A stretch of DNA of 15,775 nucleotides from an uncultured Prevotellaceae bacterium. Its GTDB lineage: Bacteria > Bacteroidota > Bacteroidia > Bacteroidales > Muribaculaceae. Location: assembly GCA_937904375.1 (NCBI GenBank), contig CALDIG010000153.1, forward strand, positions 1 through 15,775, written 5' to 3'. Shown here piece after piece: positions 1 through 7,286 of the stretch. Each line of letters starts with the position of its first letter. Position 1 is the stretch's first letter. A program made the position numbers and the translations under genes. The notes beneath the pieces are model-generated. The model was not told the origin of the DNA and searched no databases. It worked only from the letters and a program-made list of their open reading frames with translations.

Positions 1-667
1 AGGCGGCTACATGGCGACATTGCTTGCCGCCATCCTCGGTGCCGCTGTGGTGCTAGTCATCCTGATGGTGTTCGCGTCGATTGTCAAAAGCTCCACTATG
101 CTCCTGATAATGGGTATCTTAGTGAGCTATCTAGCTTCGAGTGTGATATCATTGCTCAACTCAGTGGCTACCGAGCAGGGACTTCAGAGTTATGTGTATT
201 GGGGCTTCGGAAATTTCACTGGCGTGTCGCTCGACCAGATGCCGATTTTCGCGATAGTGATAGTGCTGTCGCTCGTGGCGGCGATGTTGATGATAAAGCC
301 CCTCAACGCGTTGCTGCTTGGCACCCGCTATGCGCAGAACTTGGGCGTGAACACTCACCGCACCCGCAACCTGCTGCTGCTTATCACTGGCGTGCTGACC
401 GCCGTGGTCACCGCCTTTTGCGGTCCCATAGGCTTCTTGGGCTTGGTGGTGCCTCACATCGCCCGCCTGGCACTTAACACCAGCGACCATAGCCGATTGA
501 TGCCCGTGACGATGCTCACCGGCGCTGTAACTGCATTGCTATGTACGCTTATCAGTGTGAGCTCTCCTCATGGCATAATCCCTATCAATGCCATCACGCC
601 CATTATTGGCGTGCCAATAATCATATATATCATCATCAACCGTCGCAAGATTAACTATTTCAACTGA
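1..667 (+). CDS. FecCD-family ABC transporter permease (3' part, cut by window edge)
   Basis: This is the C-terminal two thirds of an inner-membrane permease of the FecCD/BtuC family, which imports iron-siderophore, heme or cobalamin together with a periplasmic binding protein and an ATPase. The reading frame is open to the left edge (codons GGC GGC TAC before the ATG at 11), so that ATG is internal and the true start lies outside. About 221 residues remain, against roughly 330 in the family. Several hydrophobic membrane segments are visible, and the family hallmark GPIGFLGLVVPHIAR lies near residues 137-151 counted from the ATG at 11. The stop is 2 bp before the ATPase start, so the two are certainly co-transcribed. 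The substrate cannot be told from this fragment. Confidence 0.9.
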   Translation, partial: GGYMATLLAAILGAAVVLVILMVFASIVKSSTMLLIMGILVSYLASSVISLLNSVATEQGLQSYVYWGFGNFTGVSLDQMPIFAIVIVLSLVAAMLMIKPLNALLLGTRYAQNLGVNTHRTRNLLLLITGVLTAVVTAFCGPIGFLGLVVPHIARLALNTSDHSRLMPVTMLTGAVTALLCTLISVSSPHGIIPINAITPIIGVPIIIYIIINRRKINYFN

Positions 668-669
668 TT

Positions 670-1644
670 ATGGCAATACTTCAAACACACGATATGGCGG
701 TTGGATTTGGGCAAGGAGGCAAGCGCACCATGTTGCTCAAAGGGTTGAACCTGAAGCTTGAGCAAGGCTCATTGGTTGCTTTGCTGGGACGTAACGGTGC
801 TGGCAAATCGACGCTAATCAGGACCATCACCTGTGACAACGCTCCCATTGAGGGCAGCGTGGAGATTGACGGCAAGCTGTCGTCGGCAATCACTAAGCAT
901 CAACTCTCGCGCCTCGTGGCACTCGTGGCTACCGAGCGCATCATGGGAGGGGCGTTCACCATAAGCGAACTCGTGGGGCTGGGCCGTCAGCCGCACACCG
1001 GTTTCTTGGGGCGACTGAGCAAGCGTGACAAAGAGGTGGTGAAAGAGTGCCTTGAGGCGGTGGGAATATCGCACAAGGCTCATCAACACGTGGCGAGTCT
1101 CAGCGACGGCGAGCGTCAAAAGGCGATGATTGCTAAGGCTCTTGCGCAAGAGACGCCTATCATCGTGCTCGACGAGCCTACTGCCTTCCTCGATGTGGCG
1201 AGCCGCATCGAGACTATGCAGCTGTTGCACAAACTGGCTCACGAGCAGAACAAAGCCGTGCTGCTCTCAAGCCACGACATCTCGCAATCGCTCCTGCTTG
1301 CCGACGAGCTGTGGGTCATCACCAGGGACCGAGATGTGGTGACTGGCACTACCGAGCAGGTGGTGATGAGTGGCGCTATGGACCGCGTGTTTGGCGACAC
1401 GTCAATCTTCTTCAACGGCAATCTGTGCGACTATGAGGCGCAGTTGCCCACAAGAGTGAAGGTGAAACTCCTGTGTGACGATGCAAACTTGGCTCGCTGC
1501 ATGACCAATGCCTTGCTGCGCAACGGTGTAGCTATTGATGCTACATCGCCCTTTGAGCTTAATGTCGCTGCCGCCAATCACATAACTCTGCCCGATGGCA
1601 AAATAGTGGATAGCGTGAAAGAAGTTGTCGAGTATTTCAAATAA
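670..1644 (+). CDS. ABC transporter ATP-binding protein, FecE/BtuD type
   Basis: Cytoplasmic ATPase that powers the upstream FecCD-type permease. Walker A GRNGAGKST is at residues 40-48, the signature motif reads LSDGERQ near 143-149 (usual form LSGGQ), Walker B IIVLDEPTAF is near 163-172, and the switch histidine is in SSHD near 200-203. Family members are usually about 255-260 residues; this one has 324, with an extra C-terminal domain of roughly 70 residues after the ATPase core. The extension has no motif I recognise and could be regulatory. The start codon lies 2 bp after the permease stop, which points to translational coupling. Substrate (iron complex, heme or cobalamin) is unresolved. 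Confidence 0.92.
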   Translation: MAILQTHDMAVGFGQGGKRTMLLKGLNLKLEQGSLVALLGRNGAGKSTLIRTITCDNAPIEGSVEIDGKLSSAITKHQLSRLVALVATERIMGGAFTISELVGLGRQPHTGFLGRLSKRDKEVVKECLEAVGISHKAHQHVASLSDGERQKAMIAKALAQETPIIVLDEPTAFLDVASRIETMQLLHKLAHEQNKAVLLSSHDISQSLLLADELWVITRDRDVVTGTTEQVVMSGAMDRVFGDTSIFFNGNLCDYEAQLPTRVKVKLLCDDANLARCMTNALLRNGVAIDATSPFELNVAAANHITLPDGKIVDSVKEVVEYFK

Positions 1645-1673
1645 ATAGATTATAAATACGTTTATATATTATT

Positions 1674-2120
1674 ATGATTGACAAAGTAGAAGTTAAGATA
1701 GTGAACAAGAGTCCCAATGCTCTGCCAGCCTACAGCACCGAGCTGAGCGCGGGAATGGACCTCAGGGCGTGGCTCAGCGAACCAGTAGTGCTGCAACCAA
1801 TGGAGAGGGCTTTAATTCCCACAGGAATCTACATTGAGCTGCCGCCAGGCTATGAATGTCAAATCAGACCTCGCAGCGGACTGGCGCTGAAGCGCGGACT
1901 TACAGTTTTGAATTCACCTGGTACAATCGATGCCGACTATCGTGGCGAGGTGTGCGTGATACTCGCCAACCTCGGCAACGAGCCGCAGACCATAGAGAAT
2001 GGCGAGCGCGTGTGCCAAATGGTGGTGGCGCGGCACTCTACCGTGGAGTGGGTTCAGGTTGATGTGCTAGGCGACACAGAGCGTGGTGCGGGAGGCTTTG
2101 GGCACACAGGAAGCAAGTGA
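1674..2120 (+). CDS. dut: dUTP diphosphatase (dUTPase)
   Basis: Trimeric dUTPase that hydrolyses dUTP to dUMP and pyrophosphate, keeping uracil out of DNA and feeding thymidylate synthesis. All five family motifs are present in order: AGMDLRA at 26-32, PRSGLALK near 66-73, GTIDADYRGEV near 83-93, GERVCQM near 110-116, and the glycine-rich C-terminal RGAGGFGHTGS near 137-147, which closes over the active site. At 148 residues it has the normal length. The gene is 29 bp after the ABC ATPase and 18 bp before the TPR gene, inside the same run of + strand genes. Confidence 0.97.
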   Translation: MIDKVEVKIVNKSPNALPAYSTELSAGMDLRAWLSEPVVLQPMERALIPTGIYIELPPGYECQIRPRSGLALKRGLTVLNSPGTIDADYRGEVCVILANLGNEPQTIENGERVCQMVVARHSTVEWVQVDVLGDTERGAGGFGHTGSK

Positions 2121-2138
2121 TCTTTTTAATATTAATGA

Positions 2139-3899
2139 ATGATGAAGAAATTTATCAGCATAGCAATATTGGCATTTATCGTGATGGCTGTGGTGGGTCA
2201 GGCGATGGCAAAAAACGGTAAAGGCACAAATGCCACCTCTGGGGTGTCGCAGCAAGACAAGCGTAAGGCCGATTACATCTATATGCAGGCTCATGTATTG
2301 AAGGAGAGTGACAGCATCGCGGCATATTTCGACCTTTTGAAATATGCTCACAAACTTGACAGCACCAACACTGCCGCGTCTTTTTACTATGGCTATCTGT
2401 TGATGTTGAAGGATAATGCAACCGATGAAGACCAGCAACGTGGACTTGCCTTGATGAAGAAGCATGTGGATGCCCACCCCGAGGACTACTACGAGGCGAC
2501 CTATTTCAGCGATGCTTGCATGGATATGGGCCGCACCGATATGGCTTTAGAGGTGGTGGAGAAACTGGCGGAGCTGAATCCCCATAAGACCGAAGTGCAG
2601 TTGCGACTGGCGGCAGCGTATCTGCGAAACAAGAATTATGAGAAAGCACTAGAGGTGTATGAGCGCATCGAGGAGTTTGAGGGGCAGTCGGTTCAGACCG
2701 CAGCTTTTAAAGTGGCATTGTGTTCCCAACTCGGCGACACGTTGGGAGCTATACAGCAGATGCGTAACCTCTACAACACGGCTCCGTCTAATGTGAGTTA
2801 CAATCTTGTGATGAGCGAGATGTTCTTGCAGTTTGAGCAGAATGACAGCGCGCTCTACTACCTTGACCGCGCCCAGGAATTGGAGCCTGACAACGGCAAT
2901 GTGTATTTCTCCAAGGCGCAATATTATGACGCTATTGGCGACTCTATCAACTACGACAAGCAAATCTATAACGCTCTCGTAGCCCCAGGTCTCGATGTGG
3001 ATACCAAGCTTGATGTGCTCACACAATACACGACAACTCAAATCATGCGCAACGATTCTTCTGACCGGGTGAACAATCTCTTCAAGGTTATGATAGAACA
3101 GCATCCGCTTGAGCCAAAGGTTCACGAGCTTTACAGCATGTATTTCTCTACTATCAAGGACTATAAGCATGCTGTTGAGGAATTGGGGTATGAACTTGAC
3201 CTCGACCCTACCAATGCCGAGGCATGGCAACGGCTTATGGTGGTCAATGTCATGGATGAGAATTACCCTAAAGCCATTGAAGCCGCCAAGAAAGCTTTGG
3301 AGTATAACCCTGAGAATATGGATTTATACCGTTATATCGCTCCGCTCTACTATCAGATGAAGGAATATGACAAGGCTATCGCCACCTACGATGATGCCTT
3401 GGCGATGGTCGATAGCGTGAAAGACAATGAGCTTTACAGCGACCTTCTAGGTGGTAGGGGTGATGTGCTGGTGGAGATGGGCGACACAATAGCTGCCTAT
3501 CAGCTCTATGACGATGCCTTGAGGATATGCCCTGGGAACACCGGCGTGATGAACAACTATGCCTACTTCCTATCGCTCAGCGACAAGAACCTCGACAAGG
3601 CCGAGAGTATGGCGGCAAAGGCGGTCAACGCCAATCCCAACAATGCCACTTTCATCGACACCTACGCCTGGGTGTATTTCAAGAAGAAGAACTATGACAT
3701 GGCACTGTTCTATATCAAGTCGGCAATTTCCAATGCCGATGACCCAAGCTCCGACATATTGGAGCATTATGGCGATATCTTGTATATGACCGGTGACAAG
3801 GATGAGGCTGTTAAGCAGTGGGAGAAAGCTCTTGAACTCAGTCCTGATAGCGATATCCTGAAACGTAAGGTTGAGAATAAGACTTATTTTGAAAAATAG
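2139..3899 (+). CDS. secreted tetratricopeptide-repeat protein
   Basis: A 586-residue protein with an N-terminal signal peptide (MMKK followed by a hydrophobic core, likely cleavage after QAMA near residue 24), so it should act in the periplasm or at an envelope membrane. The rest is almost wholly helical TPR-like repeats; clear units include the stretches around EKALEVYERIEE, DKAIATYDDALAM and DEAVKQWEKALELSPDS. TPR arrays bind partner proteins and no catalytic domain is visible. It sits 7 bp before a DUF4292-like lipoprotein gene, and the pair probably works together in the envelope. The start has two adjacent ATG codons (2139 and 2142), and either could be used. The exact role is unknown. 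Confidence 0.85.
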   Translation: MMKKFISIAILAFIVMAVVGQAMAKNGKGTNATSGVSQQDKRKADYIYMQAHVLKESDSIAAYFDLLKYAHKLDSTNTAASFYYGYLLMLKDNATDEDQQRGLALMKKHVDAHPEDYYEATYFSDACMDMGRTDMALEVVEKLAELNPHKTEVQLRLAAAYLRNKNYEKALEVYERIEEFEGQSVQTAAFKVALCSQLGDTLGAIQQMRNLYNTAPSNVSYNLVMSEMFLQFEQNDSALYYLDRAQELEPDNGNVYFSKAQYYDAIGDSINYDKQIYNALVAPGLDVDTKLDVLTQYTTTQIMRNDSSDRVNNLFKVMIEQHPLEPKVHELYSMYFSTIKDYKHAVEELGYELDLDPTNAEAWQRLMVVNVMDENYPKAIEAAKKALEYNPENMDLYRYIAPLYYQMKEYDKAIATYDDALAMVDSVKDNELYSDLLGGRGDVLVEMGDTIAAYQLYDDALRICPGNTGVMNNYAYFLSLSDKNLDKAESMAAKAVNANPNNATFIDTYAWVYFKKKNYDMALFYIKSAISNADDPSSDILEHYGDILYMTGDKDEAVKQWEKALELSPDSDILKRKVENKTYFEK

Positions 3900-3905
3900 A
3901 CAAAA

Positions 3906-4736
3906 ATGAAAAGATATTCAATTAAGATAGCATTATTGCTGTTCGCCATAGCGGCTTTGGCATCATGCTCTAAGAAAGTGGTGCCTGTTGACGATGACAA
4001 TGGAACGGTAATCGTGACCAACGAAAACGTGGATATGTCGGTGTTCTATCAGGCCGATTGGCGCACCTTCAAGAGCGGAGGCAATGTGGAAATAGGCTCA
4101 AGCAGCAAGTCGTTGAACTCATCCATGCAGATGAAGATGATTAGAAACAAGAGCATTTATGTGTCGCTAAGACCCGTACTTGGCATTGAGGCTGCCAAAA
4201 TGCTGATTAATGGCGACTCTATATTGCTCGTTGATAAGCTTCATAAGCGCTACATATATGAGAAAGCGTCTCTGCTCACAAATGGCATACCAGTTACTGT
4301 GGGTGCTCTGCAAGATATTTTCCTGGGACGTGCTTTTGAGTTGGGGAAGGGTTCGTTAACGCAAGACATGAAAGATGATTTCACAATTTCGGTGAAAGAT
4401 AATAAAGTTGTCTTGACTCCCAAAAATCAGTTCAATGGTTTTGACTACAATTTTGTGTACGACAGCCGCAACAACATCGTGTCGCTAAACGTGATTCCAA
4501 GCAATTCTGGTGCTTCGACCTATAGCGTGACCTATCGCAAAGTGCAGGGCAGCGTGGCGGGAAAAGTGGCTACCGAGGCGAGCGTATCGACAAAACTCAA
4601 CGGCAATTCGCTGAACCTTGACTTGGAATATAAGGACATGGTTTGGAACGAGAGCTTCACAATCGACACCAATATTCCCAAGAACTATAAGCGCATTGAT
4701 GGTAAGGATATTATGCAACTGTTGGGCGGGAAATGA
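3906..4736 (+). CDS. DUF4292-like lipoprotein
   Basis: A 276-residue predicted lipoprotein: after a basic start and a hydrophobic core, the lipobox LASC places the lipidated cysteine at residue 21. Residues +2 to +4 are SKK, not the acidic run that marks Bacteroidota surface-exported lipoproteins, so periplasmic anchoring is more likely. The remainder has alternating beta-rich segments resembling DUF4292, a family I associate with Bacteroidota envelope loci; that assignment comes from overall look and context and not from a search. Its last four bases (ATGA, 4733-4736) overlap the start of the next gene. Function is not established. Confidence 0.75.
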   Translation: MKRYSIKIALLLFAIAALASCSKKVVPVDDDNGTVIVTNENVDMSVFYQADWRTFKSGGNVEIGSSSKSLNSSMQMKMIRNKSIYVSLRPVLGIEAAKMLINGDSILLVDKLHKRYIYEKASLLTNGIPVTVGALQDIFLGRAFELGKGSLTQDMKDDFTISVKDNKVVLTPKNQFNGFDYNFVYDSRNNIVSLNVIPSNSGASTYSVTYRKVQGSVAGKVATEASVSTKLNGNSLNLDLEYKDMVWNESFTIDTNIPKNYKRIDGKDIMQLLGGK

Positions 4737-5680
4737 TGATTAGAATAGAGAAATATACTACACAGAGCAAGCTGGAATGGGACGAGGTTGTGAGAAACTC
4801 ACGCAACGGCACGTTCATGCATCTGCGTGACTATATGGACTATCACAGCGACCGTTTTGCCGACTTCTCGCTGATGGCTCGTGACGGCGACAAGATTGTT
4901 GCTGTGCTGCCGGCTTGTCGCGAGGGCAACAAGCTCTTTAGTCATCGAGGTCTCACCTACGGCGGTTGGCTGGTGCCGTTACGGCATTTCGATGTCACCA
5001 CTATGATGGAGGTGTGGGATGCCGCCACGCAGTTTTTGCTGGATGCGGGCATTGAAGAAATCATCTATAAGCCCGTTCCGCACATCTACCACCGCTATCC
5101 CTGCGAGGAGGATCTTTATGCTCTCTTCAGAGCTGGTGGCGTGATAGTTGAGAGCAACATTTCCACCACTATCGACCTTGATGAGCCACTGCCTTTTGAC
5201 CGTGGCAACAAGCGCAATGTGAATCTTGCCCTCAAGAGTGGGGTAGAGGTGACTGAGTCGAGCGACTGGCAAGGCTACTGGGAGATGCTTGACGCATTAC
5301 TCATGGAGAAGTATAACAGGCATCCTGTTCATTCGCTTGATGAGATAAAGTTGCTGCACTCCCGCTTTCCTGAGAATATAAAACTCTATACCGCAAAGCT
5401 TGGCGACGAGTTGCTTGCTGGCGTGGTGATGTATTATTGCGGCAACGAGGTCGCCCACTGCCAGTATATTGCCTCTACAGAGCATGGTCGAGAGGTCAAG
5501 GCATTGACGTTGCTCTTCTCCCATCTTATAAATGAGGCATCCCAAGCAGGATACCGTTATTTTGACTTCGGTATATCCACCGAGAATGGCGGTTTGTATC
5601 TCAATGAAGGTCTAGTGCGACAAAAGTGCCGCTTGGGCGGGCGAGGGATAGTATATCAAGTTTTAAGTGTTAAGTGTTAA
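4733..5680 (+). CDS. FemAB/GNAT-fold acyltransferase-like protein
   Basis: A 315-residue soluble protein with the look of the FemAB-like, double-GNAT acyltransferases (Acetyltransf_6 type): an N-terminal half with LTYGGW near residues 74-79 and a C-terminal half ending in a YFDFGIS segment. Such enzymes transfer acyl or aminoacyl groups to cell-wall, polysaccharide or lipid precursors; the substrate here is unknown. Position between an envelope lipoprotein gene and a flippase gene supports a surface-glycan role. The start overlaps the upstream stop by 4 bp; a second ATG follows directly. The final six residues (310-315, VLSVKC) and the stop codon are encoded entirely by three 7-bp repeat units (5660-5680), so the native C-terminus was probably different. 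Confidence 0.75.
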   Translation: MMIRIEKYTTQSKLEWDEVVRNSRNGTFMHLRDYMDYHSDRFADFSLMARDGDKIVAVLPACREGNKLFSHRGLTYGGWLVPLRHFDVTTMMEVWDAATQFLLDAGIEEIIYKPVPHIYHRYPCEEDLYALFRAGGVIVESNISTTIDLDEPLPFDRGNKRNVNLALKSGVEVTESSDWQGYWEMLDALLMEKYNRHPVHSLDEIKLLHSRFPENIKLYTAKLGDELLAGVVMYYCGNEVAHCQYIASTEHGREVKALTLLFSHLINEASQAGYRYFDFGISTENGGLYLNEGLVRQKCRLGGRGIVYQVLSVKC

Positions 5681-5694
5681 GTTTTAAGTGTTAA
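5660..5694 (+). repeat. heptad array, 5 units of GTKTTAA type
   Basis: Five 7-bp units in a row: GTTTTAA, GTGTTAA, GTGTTAA, GTTTTAA, GTGTTAA. The first three units are also the last seven codons (including the stop) of the acyltransferase gene. This is the G/T-rich arm of a two-armed locus whose other arm is at 5738-5779. Confidence 0.95.
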
Positions 5695-5730
5695 GTAGGG
5701 ACAAGGCGTGCCTTGTCCGATAGTGTTAAG
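5695..5730 (+). repeat. dispersed palindromic repeat, copy 1
   Basis: Contains a perfect 9-bp stem, GGACAAGGC (5699-5707) and GCCTTGTCC (5710-5718), with a 2-nt loop, in a longer conserved block whose left flank reads TAG and right flank reads GATAGTGTT. A second copy lies in reverse orientation at 7231-7268. There is no T-run after it, so it does not look like a terminator. Confidence 0.85.
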
Positions 5731-5737
5731 CGCCACC

Positions 5738-5779
5738 GATAACCAATAAACGATAACCGATAACCAATAACCGATAACC
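5738..5779 (+). repeat. heptad array, 6 units of GATAACC/AATAACC type
   Basis: Six 7-bp units: GATAACC, AATAAAC, GATAACC, GATAACC, AATAACC, GATAACC. The array ends 7 bp before the ATG of the flippase gene, so it forms that gene's immediate upstream region. It is the A/C-rich arm paired with the array at 5660-5694. Confidence 0.95.
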
Positions 5780-5786
5780 AAATAAT

Positions 5787-7220
5787 ATGAGCAAGCGTGA
5801 CGGATTATCTAAAGTAATACTCAAGGCGATGGGCATCTTTGGTGGTGTTCAGGTCTTGACGATATTATGCTCGATAATCCGCACCAAGCTTGTGGCATTG
5901 TGGATAGGACCATTAGGCGTTGGGCTTTTCGGCATCTACAACCAGGCGCTGGAGATGATGAACACCGCCACCAATCTGGGAGTGCGCAACAGTAGCGTGC
6001 GTGACATCTCTCAGGCGGTGGAGCAGCGTGATGCAACTCTTATAGCGCGCATAGTCACTGTGGTACGCCGTTGGTCGCTATGGCTGGGACTTGGCGGAGC
6101 ATTGATTACAATGGGTTTGGCACCCCTGCTCAGCCGTTTCTCGTTTGGCGACTACACCCACGAGTGGCATTTTGTGGCTCTGGCGGTGGCTGTGCTGTTT
6201 ATGGCGTTGACCAATGGCGAGTATGCCGTGCTACAGGGACTGTCGAAACTCAAACGCCTGGCACGTGTCACGGTGAGTGGTGTGCTTGGCGGACTGTTCA
6301 TCTCCATTCCACTGTTTTATTTCCTACGTGAGAATAGTGTGTTGCCGTCAATAATCGCCTACGCGTTGTGTGTGGTAGTAGCGGCATATATCTATAAAGA
6401 CAAAGAATATCCCACTGCTCAGGTTTCTCCTCGTGAGACAGAGCAGATGGGTGCCGGATTTATCAAGCTTGGCGTGTATATGACCCTTGGGTCGTTTGTG
6501 AGCATGCTTGCGTCTTACACTTTTGTCTCTTGGCTAAATATCTACAACGGCACCAATTCGGTGGGTTTTTATCAAGCTGGCTACACGTTGATTGACAAAT
6601 ATGCCGGCTTAGTGTTTGCCGCACTTGGCATGGAGTTTTATCCCCGTTTGGCTCGTGTGGCTAATAATTCTCGCCGCATTCGTGTCTTTGTCTCTCAGGA
6701 GATGAACATCGCTTTCATGGTGCTCACGCCATTCCTGTTGGCATTTATCTTGCTGCGCTCCCAGTTGGTGTGGCTGCTCTATAGCAGGGAGTTTGAGGTT
6801 ATTATCACCTATATCTCATGGGGAGCGGTAGGCACTGTGTTGCGTGCCATGTCGTGGTGCATGGCGTTTGTGATGCTGGCAAAAGGCGATGGCAAGATAT
6901 TCCTCATCACCGAGTCGCTGAGTGCAGTGATGGGTCTGGCACTCAACATTGTGTGCTTTATTTTGTGGGGTGTTGACGGCTTAGGATATTCTTACCTTGC
7001 GTGGTATGTATTCTACACTATCGTTGTTGGGGTGGTATATTTCAAGATTTATCATCTTACATTGAGTGTGAAGTGCTATCGCAACCTTGCCACCACCCTG
7101 CTGGTGTGCGTCGTCGCCGTCCTCGCCATGCAATTTGGAATTTGGTACTTGGCGCTGATAGTGTTTGCTGTGGCGGCACCATTCTGCCTGCGGCAAGCCT
7201 ACCGCGTTTGGGTAAAATGA
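5787..7220 (+). CDS. Wzx-like O-antigen/polysaccharide flippase
   Basis: A 477-residue polytopic membrane protein of the MOP superfamily (polysaccharide transporter branch), with about 12-14 hydrophobic helices spread over the whole length. The N-terminal part has the pattern GIFGGVQVLTILCSIIRTKL, followed by ALWIGPLGVGLFGIYNQ, typical of O-antigen translocases that flip undecaprenyl-linked glycan units across the inner membrane. No glycosyltransferase or polymerase genes sit beside it, so it is an isolated flippase gene; the neighbours are an acyltransferase and lpxB. Its start follows a heptad array directly, and the gene is flanked on both sides by inverted copies of a 35-bp palindromic repeat. 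The particular glycan cannot be inferred. Confidence 0.87.
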   Translation: MSKRDGLSKVILKAMGIFGGVQVLTILCSIIRTKLVALWIGPLGVGLFGIYNQALEMMNTATNLGVRNSSVRDISQAVEQRDATLIARIVTVVRRWSLWLGLGGALITMGLAPLLSRFSFGDYTHEWHFVALAVAVLFMALTNGEYAVLQGLSKLKRLARVTVSGVLGGLFISIPLFYFLRENSVLPSIIAYALCVVVAAYIYKDKEYPTAQVSPRETEQMGAGFIKLGVYMTLGSFVSMLASYTFVSWLNIYNGTNSVGFYQAGYTLIDKYAGLVFAALGMEFYPRLARVANNSRRIRVFVSQEMNIAFMVLTPFLLAFILLRSQLVWLLYSREFEVIITYISWGAVGTVLRAMSWCMAFVMLAKGDGKIFLITESLSAVMGLALNIVCFILWGVDGLGYSYLAWYVFYTIVVGVVYFKIYHLTLSVKCYRNLATTLLVCVVAVLAMQFGIWYLALIVFAVAAPFCLRQAYRVWVK

Positions 7221-7230
7221 AAACTATAGT

Positions 7231-7268
7231 TAAACACTTTCGGACAAGGCAGACCTTGTCCCTACTAA
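7231..7268 (-). repeat. dispersed palindromic repeat, copy 2 (reverse orientation)
   Basis: Stem GGACAAGG (7242-7249) and CCTTGTCC (7254-7261) with a 4-nt loop. Read on the minus strand it matches copy 1 at 5695-5730 beyond the stem: both have TAG before GGACAAGG and CCGA followed by AGTGTT after the second arm, differing at the loop and a few flank bases. The two copies bracket the flippase gene. Confidence 0.85.
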
Positions 7269-7286
7269 AAAAACGACAACTCATAA

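Noticed and set aside
1645..1673. Promoter directly before dut (TACGTTTA near 1657-1664)
   Set aside because: The last base of the -7 box is wrong and no -33 box is at the right distance; read-through from the ABC genes explains expression.
2649..3230. 193-codon minus frame within the TPR gene
   Set aside because: Antisense shadow of the repeat-rich TPR coding sequence.
7054..7080. LSVKC in the flippase, identical to the repeat-made tail of the acyltransferase
   Set aside because: The codons differ (TTG AGT GTG AAG TGC) and there is no 7-bp series, so this is probably coincidence.
7242..7261. Hairpin after the flippase gene as a terminator
   Set aside because: No T-run follows on either suitable strand, and its sister copy at 5699-5718 also lacks one.
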